From Bacteroidales bacterium (GTDB taxonomy: Bacteria; Bacteroidota; Bacteroidia; Bacteroidales; PWNQ01), in contig JAIPBW010000012.1 in assembly GCA_021738505.1 (NCBI GenBank), positions 1-54,842 of the forward strand: 54,842 nucleotides of DNA, written 5' to 3'. The notes beneath the pieces were generated by a model that did no database searches, was not told the DNA's origin, and saw only the letters and a list, made by a program, of their open reading frames with translations. The translations under genes were made by a program, and so were the position numbers. Each line of letters opens with the position of its first letter. Within the stretch, counting starts at the first letter, position 1. Positions 37,101-45,867 of this stretch are shown one piece after another.

Positions 37101-37230
37101 GCTTCGTCATGAAAACAGAATTGTCGGCGTTATTTCTCATGTTGAGGAGATGCAACAAGAAATTGATATGTTCATTCGCGTAACGAATGACGATGAGCAG
37201 GGAAGCATTATTCATGCGAACTGGCAATAA
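34156..37230 (+). CDS. sbcC: Exonuclease SbcCD, ATPase subunit C
   Basis: The 1024-residue Rad50-like SMC protein partners SbcD. The N-terminal Walker A is GSVGSGKSS (about residue 36). Two long Lys/Glu-rich coiled coils (about 185-505 and 540-860) surround the zinc hook CPLC (about 513). The C-terminal lobe has the ABC signature LSGGQ and Walker B FFFLDEGFGTLD. The length fits the family. Coding is intact; the high A content (Lys/Glu codons) comes from the coiled coils and is not a sign of transfer. Confidence 0.95.
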   Translation: MIPQTLTIKGLYSYQKEQHIDFRQLMESRLFGIFGSVGSGKSSILEAITFALYGETDRLNNRDNRNYNMMNLKSDELLIDFVFDNHSGETYRFTVHGKRSKNDFDNVRTYQRKAYQKSQNQWIPIETSMAEEITGLSYENFRRTIIIPQGKFQEFLQLTDKERTNMMKELFNLDKFEFYHQVKTLEAQNKEKTDTLNGKLEHYEHVSHEALKAQKEKVESLGEDLKRHSEKLKKQEDRVKNLEEVKKYFEDFKEKEKNFNERQQEKPAYEKRKETLKQFETAQQHFQHLLQQQKEKQEEFNNKKNDLKKTSKDLDQKEKKQKELKETFRKAESEYEKLDQIKDKKDDLQEWITVLDANADITGLTERIQKGETETQKLKQEKEKTEKETEDLDQEIEKLKADIPDQQVLFQLQEWFTQKNTLNEKIKQLKEDIAGENAVIEKNKHDLQEAVPEELKTTIKKPGSFDHILETIAQQQKDTENKLGDIDQELEHLQIQTKLKEFTTALEQGKPCPLCGAEEHPDILDTEDVETQREEVQNKKKQLVTFRDKLFDFKGKVNTAQSKEKQSKDRIHDLYKRLQENIDKFDAHLKNFKWEKYQTDDEQRVEEDIKRAKEVSQKIKELEKKRKDLEQKHKKDALNIEKYEKELSKIKDNRIKAETKKENAQQRIKTPTPEYLPENKEQAKEQIDQLADTIKKTEEKYKKLQEELTNINNDILRLSTQKEHLENDLEKIKTVNENVSRQIENKLQNTDFETLEEVQSILQQDLDIQKERDKIDAFYHKLYAAEQELKSAKEKIKDSSFDEEDYKQAKAELNDIKEKNEELKAQYTTAKNALEELKKNLAAKEKMQQELRELEKRAENLKSMHKLFKGSGFVNYVSSVFLHNLCVTANERFYKLTRQQLQLEVDENNNFRVRDFLNNGRTRSVKTLSGGQTFQASLSLALALAESVQKQAQTGHNFFFLDEGFGTLDKDSLQTVFDTLKSLRHENRIVGVISHVEEMQQEIDMFIRVTNDDEQGSIIHANWQ

Positions 37231-37266
37231 GCTTTTACCTGTATTATTTTTTTTCTAAGGAAAGTC

Positions 37267-37274
37267 TATTTTTG
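37267..37274 (+). promoter_or_regulatory. Candidate -7 element for the MFS gene (TATTTTTG)
   Basis: TATTTTTG matches TAnnTTTG, 19 bp before the ATG at 37294. No clear -33 TTTG is present. Confidence 0.5.
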
Positions 37275-37293
37275 CATACAGAAAAGTAACTTT

Positions 37294-38454
37294 ATGGGAT
37301 TACTCAAGGATAAGAATTTCCGCATCGTACTATCCATTTTGGTTATGGGCGTTATGGGAGGCAGCATTGTAGGGCCTATTCTTCCGGCCATGACAGGCCC
37401 GCTGAATGTCAGCAAATCTACCATTGGATTAGTGTTAAGTGTTTATACCATTTTTGCTTTGATCTTCACTCCTATTCTTGGCGTAATGGCCGACCGTTAT
37501 GGAAGGCGAAAAATACTTATTCCCTCCTTGCTGGCTTTTGGCCTTACAGGATCAGCTATTGCTATCACCCGTGAGTTTTGGTTAGTCCTTCTCTTCAGAG
37601 CCATTCAGGGGATTGCCGTAGCCGGGATCATGAATCTGGCCGTCACACTGATCGGTGATCTTTTTTCCGGTCAGAAATTGGCACGGGCCATGGGTTATCG
37701 CACTACGGCACAAAACTTTATCAATGCCACTGCACCATTCCTGGCCGGAGCTTTGGCAGCTATTTCCTGGTTTTTCCCATTCCTGATCTACTCCCTGGCA
37801 ATAGTAGTCGGTATTTTGGTAATCTTAAAACTTGACATTCCCGAGTATAAAAACAACAGCAAGCTGCAGGATTACTTTAAAGCGGCGAGTACGGTTATCC
37901 GCTACCCCAAGACCTTATGGATCTTTTTCAACAACTTCATGATATTCGTATTGCTATATTCTTTGGTCGTTTATATGCCCATGATCATCACAGACAAATT
38001 TGGTTTATCCACCGTTTACAGTGGCCTTGCCATATCCGTGGCAGCAGGAACATCAGGGATCTTTGCCACTCAAACCGGCAAACTTAAAGGGATGTTCAAC
38101 GACCACCTGATCGTGTTGGTAGGTTTTGTCTTCTTAGGACTTTCGCTGCTTTTAGTCGCTTTTGCCGGTCAAATCGTTGAACTTTTGTTGTACCTTGTCT
38201 TATGGGGTATTGGAGCATCACTGATTATGCCTACGCTGACAACAGCAGTTACAGAACAAGCCCCGCCACACCTGAGAGCAGGTGTCGTATCTGTTTTTTC
38301 AATGACGATCTATCTCGGGCAATCCGTTTCCCCTCCTCTTTTCGGACAAATCCTGAGTTTTTCTGACTTAAAAACCGTTTTTCTTATTGCCAGTGCATCT
38401 GCATTGATCCCGATTTTTTATGCCCTGCTACGCTTAATAAAAAACGAAAAATAA
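37294..38454 (+). CDS. Major facilitator superfamily transporter, drug-efflux-like
   Basis: The 386-residue inner-membrane protein has about twelve TMs. The loop 2-3 motif GVMADRYGRRK (MFS motif A) and the TM5 motif C-like stretch are seen near residues 60-75 and 140-160 (NATAPFLAGALAA). The N-terminal FRIVLSILVMGVMGGS...GPILPAM start is that of the DHA1 multidrug-efflux subgroup. Substrate cannot be predicted, and the neighbours (sbcC, metK) give no hint. Monocistronic by its own candidate promoter. Confidence 0.85.
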   Translation: MGLLKDKNFRIVLSILVMGVMGGSIVGPILPAMTGPLNVSKSTIGLVLSVYTIFALIFTPILGVMADRYGRRKILIPSLLAFGLTGSAIAITREFWLVLLFRAIQGIAVAGIMNLAVTLIGDLFSGQKLARAMGYRTTAQNFINATAPFLAGALAAISWFFPFLIYSLAIVVGILVILKLDIPEYKNNSKLQDYFKAASTVIRYPKTLWIFFNNFMIFVLLYSLVVYMPMIITDKFGLSTVYSGLAISVAAGTSGIFATQTGKLKGMFNDHLIVLVGFVFLGLSLLLVAFAGQIVELLLYLVLWGIGASLIMPTLTTAVTEQAPPHLRAGVVSVFSMTIYLGQSVSPPLFGQILSFSDLKTVFLIASASALIPIFYALLRLIKNEK

Positions 38455-38486
38455 TCCTGCAAATAAAATCTGATAAAAATATTTCG

Positions 38487-38682
38487 TACTTTTGTGTCGT
38501 ACGTGGAAGGATTTGATTGATTGCAACCACAATAAAAAATTGCTAAACCAATATTCACTCTTGCAATCATTAGCTTCTTCCCTTTTTTTTAAAGCAGTTA
38601 TAAATTTACTCATCGTGCACATCTTTTCAGCAGGAGTATGACTTTATCTGTAATTTATTCAGTCACTTAAAAAATTTAAAAA
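38487..38682 (+). promoter_or_regulatory. metK candidate promoter and long 5' leader with hairpin
   Basis: TACTTTTG (38487-38494) fits TAnnTTTG and would leave an untranslated leader of about 180 nt before the metK ATG. The leader holds a 9-bp inverted repeat, TGATTGCAA (38518-38526)/TTGCAATCA (38561-38569). No known SAM riboswitch consensus was recognised in it. Confidence 0.45.
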
Positions 38683-40020
38683 ATGGGATTTTTATTTACA
38701 TCAGAATCAGTATCTGAAGGGCATCCCGATAAGGTTGCCGACCAGATTTCCGACGCATTACTGGATGAGTTTCTGCGTTGTGACCCAAGTTCTAAAGTAG
38801 CCGCCGAAACTTTTGTTACCACTGGTTTGGTTGTGTGCGGCGGAGAAGTTAAAACCAACGGCTATGTACCTGTTGAAAAAATTGCCCGTCAGGTGATTCA
38901 AAATATCGGATACACAAAAAGCGATTATCAGTTTGATGCCAAGTCCTGTGGCATTTTGAGTTCAATACACGAACAGTCCGGGGACATCAACCAGGGAGTG
39001 GAAAGGGAATCAAAAGAGCAACAGGGAGCCGGAGACCAGGGAATGATGTTTGGTTACGCCTGCAGCGAAATGGATAATTACATGCCCATGACAGTAGAAG
39101 TAGCTCATCTGCTTTTACAAATGTTATCTGAAATCAGGTTTGAAGGCAGGGAAATGACCTATTTACGACCCGACAGCAAATCGCAGGTTACTGTTGAATA
39201 CAACGACAATAACGAACCTGTGCGGGTAGACACCCTTGTTCTTTCAACCCAACATGATGAATTTATCCTGCCCGAAGATGACAGTGAGCAAGCTTCACAA
39301 CAAGCTGAAAAGGCAATGCAGGAAAAAATACGGAAAGACATCGAAGAGATTCTGATCCCGCGCATGTTGAATTCTGAAGATATTCCGGCACGGATAAAGA
39401 AATTATTCGATGACAAAGGATACCGATTGCTGGTAAATCCCACGGGAAAATTCGTTATTGGCGGGCCGCATGGAGATACCGGTTTAACAGGGCGCAAAAT
39501 AATCGTAGACACTTACGGTGGCCGAGGAGCACATGGCGGCGGTGCCTTCAGCGGAAAAGACAGCTCAAAAGTAGACCGGTCAGCGGCTTATGCAGCAAGA
39601 CACCTCGCCAAAAACATGGTAGCTGCCGGCATAGCGGATGAAGTATTAGTACAAGTGGCTTATGCCATAGGGAAAGCAGAACCTGTCGGTTTATTTATCA
39701 ATACGAATAACACAGCAAAAGTATATGGAGAAAACGGAATTCCCCTCTCCGACAATGAAATTGCAGCTAAGATCGCGAAGATTTATGATCTTCGGCCATA
39801 CAACATCGTGCAACGATTTGGCTTAACCAATCCAATATTCGCTCCAACTGCTGCTTACGGTCATTTCGGCAGAGAACCTTACGAAAAAGAAGTAGATGTT
39901 TATTATGACCAGAATGGCCAATATCATAACGGAAATAAAAAATTCAGGAAAAAAGTGAAATTCTTTGGTTGGGAAGATTTAGACTTTGTAGATGAGATTA
40001 AAGACGTCTTTAATCTATAA
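38683..40020 (+). CDS. metK: S-adenosylmethionine synthase
   Basis: This enzyme makes SAM from methionine and ATP. Diagnostic motifs are [18 protein letters not shown] (residues 11-28), [12 protein letters not shown], and the phosphate loop [15 protein letters not shown]. The 445-residue length is larger than E. coli MetK (384) because of an insertion at about residues 185-220 ([13 protein letters not shown]), usual in Bacteroidota. The start gives [17 protein letters not shown], the family norm. A strong terminator follows. Confidence 0.97.
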   Translation: MGFLFTSESVSEGHPDKVADQISDALLDEFLRCDPSSKVAAETFVTTGLVVCGGEVKTNGYVPVEKIARQVIQNIGYTKSDYQFDAKSCGILSSIHEQSGDINQGVERESKEQQGAGDQGMMFGYACSEMDNYMPMTVEVAHLLLQMLSEIRFEGREMTYLRPDSKSQVTVEYNDNNEPVRVDTLVLSTQHDEFILPEDDSEQASQQAEKAMQEKIRKDIEEILIPRMLNSEDIPARIKKLFDDKGYRLLVNPTGKFVIGGPHGDTGLTGRKIIVDTYGGRGAHGGGAFSGKDSSKVDRSAAYAARHLAKNMVAAGIADEVLVQVAYAIGKAEPVGLFINTNNTAKVYGENGIPLSDNEIAAKIAKIYDLRPYNIVQRFGLTNPIFAPTAAYGHFGREPYEKEVDVYYDQNGQYHNGNKKFRKKVKFFGWEDLDFVDEIKDVFNL

Positions 40021-40049
40021 ACTACATTTGATCATTTTAAAGAATAAAA

Positions 40050-40076
40050 AAAAGCCCTGCTAAAAACAGGGCTTTT
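40050..40076. terminator. Bidirectional terminator after metK
   Basis: The stem GCCCTG (40054-40059)/CAGGGC (40067-40072) with loop CTAAAAA is flanked by A-rich sequence on the left and TTTT on the right. It serves metK and the convergent T9SS-cargo gene. Confidence 0.9.
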
Positions 40077-40080
40077 ATAT

Positions 40081-40815
40081 TTATCGATGTTTAACAATTA
40101 ATTTTCGTGTTACATAAGTTTCGTCATCAATGATATAGGAATAAAAATAAATACCCTCATTCAAGTCATAGGTTTCAAAACTTACTTTTCCGGCTTGCTG
40201 CGTCAGACGTTGCTCTTTCACAATAGAACCAATCATATTCCGTATAATAATTTTTGCATTATTAACGGGCTCCTGCATGTCATATTTAAAGAAAACCTTG
40301 TTATCTGCCGGATTAGGATAAGCATCTGCTAAATCGGGTTTAAAGCTGTTTTCTTCAATTCCCACCGGTGTTGCATTATAATTAACCACAACGGCAACCG
40401 AGTCATTTTCGTCATTTTCCGGATAAAAGACATACATAATCTTAGATTCGCCCAGATTGCCTTTTGGCATATATTCTCCGTAAAAATCGGAAGTTGTACT
40501 GTTTGCTGAAATAGTTACTGCACTTGGTGATACATAGGTTGAGGGTGTAAAACAAACACCCCAGCAAAAAGTATTCTCAGAACCGGAAACCAGGGATAAT
40601 TCCACTTTCTTCACCAAAACATCCAGGTCATTGCCGGTATTATTGGTTACATCGATGTATGAATAGATGGTATTGTTCGAGGTGGAATCTCCGAAAAAAT
40701 TTATCTCATCGCCATTGCTGATTGCATCTCCGTTATTGGATAAAGAAAGACTTTGAGCTACTGCAATTGAAGTAGTCAAAATTAAAAATGAGAAGAAAAG
40801 TATAATACGCTTCAT
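40081..40815 (-). CDS. Secreted protein with T9SS type A C-terminal sorting domain
   Basis: The 244-residue protein has a signal peptide (MKRIILFFSFLILTTSIAVA). A beta-rich region of unknown type follows (about 20-155). The C-terminal sorting domain runs from about 165 to 244 (DAYPNPADNKVFF, then GIYFYSYII and VTRKLIV), which directs export by the Por/type IX secretion system. The cargo part has two cysteines close together (FCWGVCF, about 79-85) and no recognised fold. It is convergent with metK. Adjacent to another T9SS cargo gene on the same strand but with its own terminator between. Confidence 0.85.
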   Translation of the reverse strand: MKRIILFFSFLILTTSIAVAQSLSLSNNGDAISNGDEINFFGDSTSNNTIYSYIDVTNNTGNDLDVLVKKVELSLVSGSENTFCWGVCFTPSTYVSPSAVTISANSTTSDFYGEYMPKGNLGESKIMYVFYPENDENDSVAVVVNYNATPVGIEENSFKPDLADAYPNPADNKVFFKYDMQEPVNNAKIIIRNMIGSIVKEQRLTQQAGKVSFETYDLNEGIYFYSYIIDDETYVTRKLIVKHR

Positions 40816-40956
40816 AAGTATATGATTTTTTTATTACTTAAATACAAAAACTATGCAAAAGTAACATTAATTTCATAATACATAAAAAAAACCAAGGATT
40901 TATGGATCTATTAACACATTATTCTTTGATTATCAGCACACATAAATCCATGAACA

Positions 40957-40985
40957 AAAAAAGGCCAGGTAAAGCCTGACCTTTT
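40957..40985 (-). terminator. Terminator of the Omp28-T9SS gene
   Basis: On the minus strand the stem AGGTCAGG/CCTGGCCT (one mismatch) has a 5-nt loop and is followed by a T-run of seven. It lies 20 bp after the stop of the gene at 41006. Confidence 0.85.
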
Positions 40986-41005
40986 AGAATTCCTATGAAT
41001 TGGAG

Positions 41006-43030
41006 TTATTTTATTACAGAAAGTTGTTTTACGGAAGAATGATCACCCGTAATCACCTGGATATAATACAATCCGGCATTAAGACCGGTCGTATTCAGCT
41101 TGAGGTTATGATTTCCGGCATTCATCTCACCATGGGAAAATGTTTCTATTTTTTGTCCCATTGAATTCAGAATATTGATTTTTACATTTACATTTTCCGC
41201 AAGTGTAAGGTCAACGTTTACATCAGAAACCGCGGGATTAGGATATATTGAAATATCGTCCACATTCTTATTTTCGTCAATAGCAACCGTATTATCATCA
41301 TAGACAACGAGGTTATCCATATACATCGCATTTCCGTAGTCTGAAATTCCTTCAAAAGAGAGAATCACATCACTTTCACCATCCAGGGAGCTAAGGTCCA
41401 GGGTATCGGAAGCCCATTGGTTTGGATCCGGGAAAAATACGCTATTACTATTTGGCGGAGCAGTCGCTAAGTTGGATCCGCTCTTTTCATAAATCGTTGT
41501 CCAGGTATTTCCACAATCGGTAGACGCTGAAACCTTCAGTTTGTCATTTTCATTACTATATTGCGCATAAGCTCTGTCAAAGCGCAATTTAGTATTTGTA
41601 TTTCCGGAGAAGTCCATCTTTTCATAAACCAGCTTTGCAGTGGCACCGGAAGGCATATTATAGAAATAAAAGAAAAAACTGCTTTGAGACTTTCCATAGC
41701 CGCCTAAAGGCTTGGTTAATCCATCAACACCGCTTGGGTCCAGAACAAAAGCATGTCCGGACTCTCCCATATACACGGAATTATCTACCTGCTCGCTATA
41801 GGCCTGGTAACTATCAAACTCTTCCCAAAGGCTTGACCCGAAAGGATTGGGATCAAAAGTATAAATGGAAGACATTTCAGCTGTGTTGTTCACATTTGCC
41901 ATTTCCAACAAATGTGCTGTGCTGTCTACGTTAGCATTAACTTCAATTTTATTTTCACCTTTTGGCAGGTTGACCGGAGAAAAGGTAATGACCGCCGTAT
42001 CTCCGGCAGCTAAAGTATTCGTTACTTCCTGCTGTACACTGACTGTATCATTAAATGTGTAACCTACATTAAATGTATCTACAGGTTCATTCCCTACATT
42101 AACCACCTTCACTTTAGGCTCCATTGAATAATCGCACCATCCGGGCTTATCCATACCGGGAACTACAGCTAAATCAACAATATCGGTACCTGCAGGAGCT
42201 GTATAAGACATAGCAGCCTTGTCTCCCGTAATAATTTCCTGATGACCTTCAGAAAGAAAACCAATTACTTCAAGATCCCCTAACTCCATTGGCACATTAT
42301 TGATATCAGCAGGAATAGTGTAGGTATATTGGCGTTGGATTAATACACCCTGACCGGTGGAATCAATAACATCACCCCACTGACCGGTTATCAAATGCCG
42401 TAGCATGTGCATGTGATTATAATCTCCATTAGGCAACACCTGATCCGGATTATAATTTGAGGCTCCGTCCTGAGGTCCGGCAACATTATTTTGGTTAAGC
42501 GCGACATTCAAATTCACTGAAGAAGGCGCATTTGTACCAGTAAAATAAACCTGTACATCCACAACCATTTGGCGGGTTTGCAAATCAATGTCAGCTTCCA
42601 GCGCTACATTAGCATAAGACGACTGGCTTAAAATCTGGCTGGAGGCATTCTGCCAATCGCCACGGCTCATAGCCGTTCCACTATTCTGTGACATTCCGGA
42701 AAACAAGTGACGATTAACCGTCCCTGCAGGAAATCCTGCAATATCGGCCTGGCTTGCAATAGCCGATCCATAACTGGTTGTGTAGTCGGGTTGGCCCGGA
42801 CCCGGCTGAGCAAAGCTTCCGGTGTGAATATTAATTACAAACACATCGCCCGGATTGGCATCCATGATATCATTGGCTATTCTATGTCCATCCGGACAAT
42901 AAGGACACTTCATACCGGTAAATTCTTCCAGAATAACATTTTTGTTTTGTGCTGATGAATCAACAGGCAACTGGGCATAAGCCGATGCTGATATAATTAC
43001 AGCAAGTAAGGATAAAACTATCTTTCGCAT
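41006..43030 (-). CDS. Omp28-like thioredoxin-fold protein with T9SS sorting domain
   Basis: The 674-residue secreted protein has a signal peptide (MRKIVLSLLAVIISASAYA). An Omp28-family thioredoxin-like domain follows (about 28-260) with the redox pair CPYC (Cys42, Cys45) in EEFTGMKCPYCPDGHR. Next are a CARDB-like adhesion/beta-sandwich region (about 285-385), a jelly-roll domain (about 395-575, SASTDCGNTWTTIYEK) and a C-terminal T9SS sorting domain (about 590-674, ISIYPNPAVSDV to GLYYIQV). It is divergent from the TlpA gene 214 bp away and is a paralogue in its front part of the lipoprotein at 45868. Confidence 0.88.
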   Translation of the reverse strand: MRKIVLSLLAVIISASAYAQLPVDSSAQNKNVILEEFTGMKCPYCPDGHRIANDIMDANPGDVFVINIHTGSFAQPGPGQPDYTTSYGSAIASQADIAGFPAGTVNRHLFSGMSQNSGTAMSRGDWQNASSQILSQSSYANVALEADIDLQTRQMVVDVQVYFTGTNAPSSVNLNVALNQNNVAGPQDGASNYNPDQVLPNGDYNHMHMLRHLITGQWGDVIDSTGQGVLIQRQYTYTIPADINNVPMELGDLEVIGFLSEGHQEIITGDKAAMSYTAPAGTDIVDLAVVPGMDKPGWCDYSMEPKVKVVNVGNEPVDTFNVGYTFNDTVSVQQEVTNTLAAGDTAVITFSPVNLPKGENKIEVNANVDSTAHLLEMANVNNTAEMSSIYTFDPNPFGSSLWEEFDSYQAYSEQVDNSVYMGESGHAFVLDPSGVDGLTKPLGGYGKSQSSFFFYFYNMPSGATAKLVYEKMDFSGNTNTKLRFDRAYAQYSNENDKLKVSASTDCGNTWTTIYEKSGSNLATAPPNSNSVFFPDPNQWASDTLDLSSLDGESDVILSFEGISDYGNAMYMDNLVVYDDNTVAIDENKNVDDISIYPNPAVSDVNVDLTLAENVNVKINILNSMGQKIETFSHGEMNAGNHNLKLNTTGLNAGLYYIQVITGDHSSVKQLSVIK

Positions 43031-43186
43031 AAATAATTGTTTTGAATTTTGCTTTTATTTTCGGCTGTAAATATAAGAAATTATGTAATCCTGCCATCAG
43101 TTTAACGTAACATTAACCAAAAACAAATTTCAAATCCAAAATCCTGGCACAATTTTATAATTATAGAGTTGCTTTTATATTCTTAT

Positions 43187-43194
43187 TATTTTTG
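43187..43194 (+). promoter_or_regulatory. Candidate -7 element for the TlpA-like gene (TATTTTTG)
   Basis: TATTTTTG matches TAnnTTTG, 50 bp before the ATG at 43245, in the divergent gap with the Omp28-T9SS gene. Confidence 0.5.
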
Positions 43195-43244
43195 CCCTCA
43201 AAGTATATTATTAAAAAGTTATCTAATCTTAAAACCACAATTAA

Positions 43245-43760
43245 ATGAAGTACTTAGTTTCCATTTTACTTGCTACATTATTAAGCATTACGGCATTTGC
43301 CCAGGACCAGACTCTCCCCTCAGTAACCGTTACAAATCTGGATGGAGAAACCATCGATATTTCAGAAATAGAAAATGACGGGAATCCCATTATCCTGAGT
43401 TTATGGGCCACCTGGTGTAAGCCATGTATTAAAGAGCTAAACACAATCGCTGAAGTCTATCCCGAATGGCAGGAAGAAACCGGTGTGAAATTAGTCGCTA
43501 TTTCTATTGATGACAGCAGAAGTTCTTCAAAAGTACTGCCAACGGTGAACTCCAATTACTGGGACTATGAGATTTATCTTGACCCCAACCAGGAGCTAAA
43601 AAGAGCACTAAATGTCAACATGATACCAAAAACCTTTATTTTAAACGGCGATAAAGAAATCGTTTGGGAGCATACTTCTTTCTCGGAAGGCAGCGAGTTA
43701 AAGCTTATTAAACTGGTAAAAAAATTAAAAGCCGGAGAAGACATTAGCAGTGAAGAATAG
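43245..43760 (+). CDS. TlpA-like periplasmic thiol:disulfide protein
   Basis: The 171-residue protein has a signal peptide (MKYLVSILLATLLSITAFAQ). A thioredoxin-fold AhpC/TSA-Redoxin domain follows, with the active site WCKPC (Cys58, Cys61) in LSLWATWCKPCIKEL. The cis-proline loop region is MIPKTFIL (about 126-133). It probably keeps periplasmic cysteines reduced or transfers electrons to the Omp28-like proteins around it. That partnership is inferred from position only: DUF6029 and the Omp28 lipoprotein genes follow. Confidence 0.9.
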   Translation: MKYLVSILLATLLSITAFAQDQTLPSVTVTNLDGETIDISEIENDGNPIILSLWATWCKPCIKELNTIAEVYPEWQEETGVKLVAISIDDSRSSSKVLPTVNSNYWDYEIYLDPNQELKRALNVNMIPKTFILNGDKEIVWEHTSFSEGSELKLIKLVKKLKAGEDISSEE

Positions 43761-43885
43761 CGGAAACAATAAACCGGCATCCCCTCTTAACCTAAGCTTA
43801 ATGCACAAATAAATGCAGGTTCAAATGCAGGGATGACATTTATTGTAGATAATTTCGAGGTCGTTGATTTAATCAAATTTTATTT

Positions 43886-45565
43886 ATGAGGAAAATCATT
43901 AAATTTCTGGCTATTGTATTTTTATCAAGCGGGTTGCAAGCCGGTTTGATGGCTCAAAGCAATAGCTATTCGGGGAATCTTAGTGGCAATATGGAAATTG
44001 ACTTTCAGCATTACACTCCGGATGCCAAAATCGGTGCTGACACGGTCAGGGAAAAGATAGGATTTCAAAGCTTTGCCAATCTGATCTATCGAAATAAAAA
44101 CCTGGAAGCCGGATTACGTTATGAAGTATTTGCTCCACCTCTTCAGGGTATAGATGCAGATTTTCAAGGACACGGAATAGCGCATCGCTATCTAACTTAC
44201 CGTCATGACTTAATTGAAATCACTGCCGGACATTTTTATGAGCAATTCGGGAGTGGCTTAACATTACGATCGTATAATGAATGGGCCCTGGGATATGACA
44301 ATGCCATTGACGGTGTACGTATAAAGTTAAAACCCGTAAAAGGAATTACCATTAAAGGACTTGTTGGTAAACACAGAAATTACTGGCGCAACAGTCCGGG
44401 TACTATCCGTGGTGTGGACGGTGAAATTTATACAAACCAGCTGCTGCCGTTTTTGAAAGATAAGAAAACCAAAATTATTTTAGGAGGTTCTTTTGTAAGC
44501 CGGTTTCAGGAAGACAAAAGCATCAGTTACAAAATCCCTGAAAATGTCGGAACTTATGCAGGCCGGGCAAAGATCATTCATGGAGGCCTTCGTTTTAAGG
44601 GTGAGTATGCTCATAAGATAAATGATCCTTCTTCGATTAATAATTTTATTTATAAACCCGGGAAAGCTCTTTTATTGGAAGGCACCTATTCCAAAAGAGG
44701 GTACGGACTTACTGTTACAGCCAAACGAATAGATAACATGAGCTTTAAGTCCGACTATAATGCCACCGGAATACCGATGGATATTAATTTTTTACCCTCA
44801 TTAAGCGTCCAGTCCACGTACGAATTAGCCAATATTTATCCCTACGCAACTCAACCTACAGGAGAAATGGGCATACAGGGAAGCTTTTATTATATGTTTA
44901 AACGCAATTCAACGCTGGGCGGCAAATATGGAACCCGCTTTACTATAGATTATACAAGGATTCAGGATATTGAACGGGAAGCCCCGACTGACACTACCTA
45001 TGTTGGAGAACCCGGAACAATGGGGTATGATTCCGACTTTTTCCAGTGGAGTTCCCTGACATTTTTCGAGAATCTCAATATTGGTTTTGATAAAAAAATC
45101 AACAGCGACTGGAAATTGCATCTGGAATATGCCAGTATCACTTACGACCCTTTGATAAAAGGAGATCAGGGAGCAGATAAAGTGAATGCGCATCTTGGAA
45201 TAGCTGACATTGAATATTCCCTGAAAATGCGTCAATCCATCCGGTTAGAGTTAGAACATATTTTCACTGATCAGGAAAACATGCATGAAGATGATTTTTC
45301 TGCCGGTGACTGGGCAATGGCCTTAGTGGAATATAATGTTAAAGATTATTTCTTTGCTGTCAAAGACTTATACAACTACCGCAATCCAAGCCCGGGGATC
45401 AGTGACATCCATTACTTTAATGTGGCTGCAGGAGTAACGAAAGGCCCTAATCGCATTGCGATTTCTTACGGACGCCAAAGAGAAGGAATCAATTGTGTGG
45501 GAGGCGTTTGCCGCCCCGAACCCGCTGCTAATGGATTGAAAATAACAATAACCAGTAACTTTTAA
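43886..45565 (+). CDS. DUF6029-type outer-membrane beta-barrel protein
   Basis: The 559-residue protein has a signal peptide (MRKIIKFLAIVFLSSGLQAGLMA is about 23 residues). The mature part is a long series of amphipathic beta strands (GNLSGNMEIDFQHY, RYEVFAPPLQG, HFYEQFGSGLTLRSYNEW) and ends with an aromatic (ITITSNF). This is the pattern of DUF6029 proteins of Bacteroidota. Two cysteines near the end (NCVGGVCRPEP) may form a disulfide. Function is unknown; genomic pairing with TlpA and Omp28 proteins suggests a part in envelope redox or surface-protein assembly. Confidence 0.78.
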   Translation: MRKIIKFLAIVFLSSGLQAGLMAQSNSYSGNLSGNMEIDFQHYTPDAKIGADTVREKIGFQSFANLIYRNKNLEAGLRYEVFAPPLQGIDADFQGHGIAHRYLTYRHDLIEITAGHFYEQFGSGLTLRSYNEWALGYDNAIDGVRIKLKPVKGITIKGLVGKHRNYWRNSPGTIRGVDGEIYTNQLLPFLKDKKTKIILGGSFVSRFQEDKSISYKIPENVGTYAGRAKIIHGGLRFKGEYAHKINDPSSINNFIYKPGKALLLEGTYSKRGYGLTVTAKRIDNMSFKSDYNATGIPMDINFLPSLSVQSTYELANIYPYATQPTGEMGIQGSFYYMFKRNSTLGGKYGTRFTIDYTRIQDIEREAPTDTTYVGEPGTMGYDSDFFQWSSLTFFENLNIGFDKKINSDWKLHLEYASITYDPLIKGDQGADKVNAHLGIADIEYSLKMRQSIRLELEHIFTDQENMHEDDFSAGDWAMALVEYNVKDYFFAVKDLYNYRNPSPGISDIHYFNVAAGVTKGPNRIAISYGRQREGINCVGGVCRPEPAANGLKITITSNF

Positions 45566-45586
45566 ACCGCTTTGTTATCATGAATT

Positions 45587-45866
45587 TTTCGACACACAGG
45601 TGAATGATTAAAGGGGCCGGGTAGTTGGATAATGCAAAGAAAACAATGTTATTTATGGTCATTTATAGTCATTTTCTATACTACCGTGTCCGGCTGCTGT
45701 CAAATATAACCGTCTCAGAAAGCCCTGAAGTAAATGACTTAGATACAGTAAAGTAAAATGACGCACGAAGCGCAAATGACTAAAAATGACACGAAGCAAA
45801 TGACAGTAAGAGATAAAAGCAAGAAAACATAATAATGACATTACCAATATTCTAAAATTTTAAACA
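45587..45866 (+). repeat. Dispersed element A, copy 3
   Basis: It starts near GACACACAGGTGAATGATTAAA and has units GTTATT/GTCATT/GTCATT at 45648, 45658 and 45668 (10-bp spacing). The conserved core with TCTCAGAAAGCCCTGAAGTA follows. The AT-rich end stops directly at the start codon of the Omp28 lipoprotein gene. It fills the 302-bp gap between the DUF6029 and Omp28 genes. Confidence 0.85.
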
Positions 45867-45867
45867 T

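Noticed and set aside
38495-38682. Known SAM riboswitch in the metK leader
   Set aside because: No SAM-I, SAM-II or SAM/SAH consensus segments were recognised; kept only as an untyped leader.
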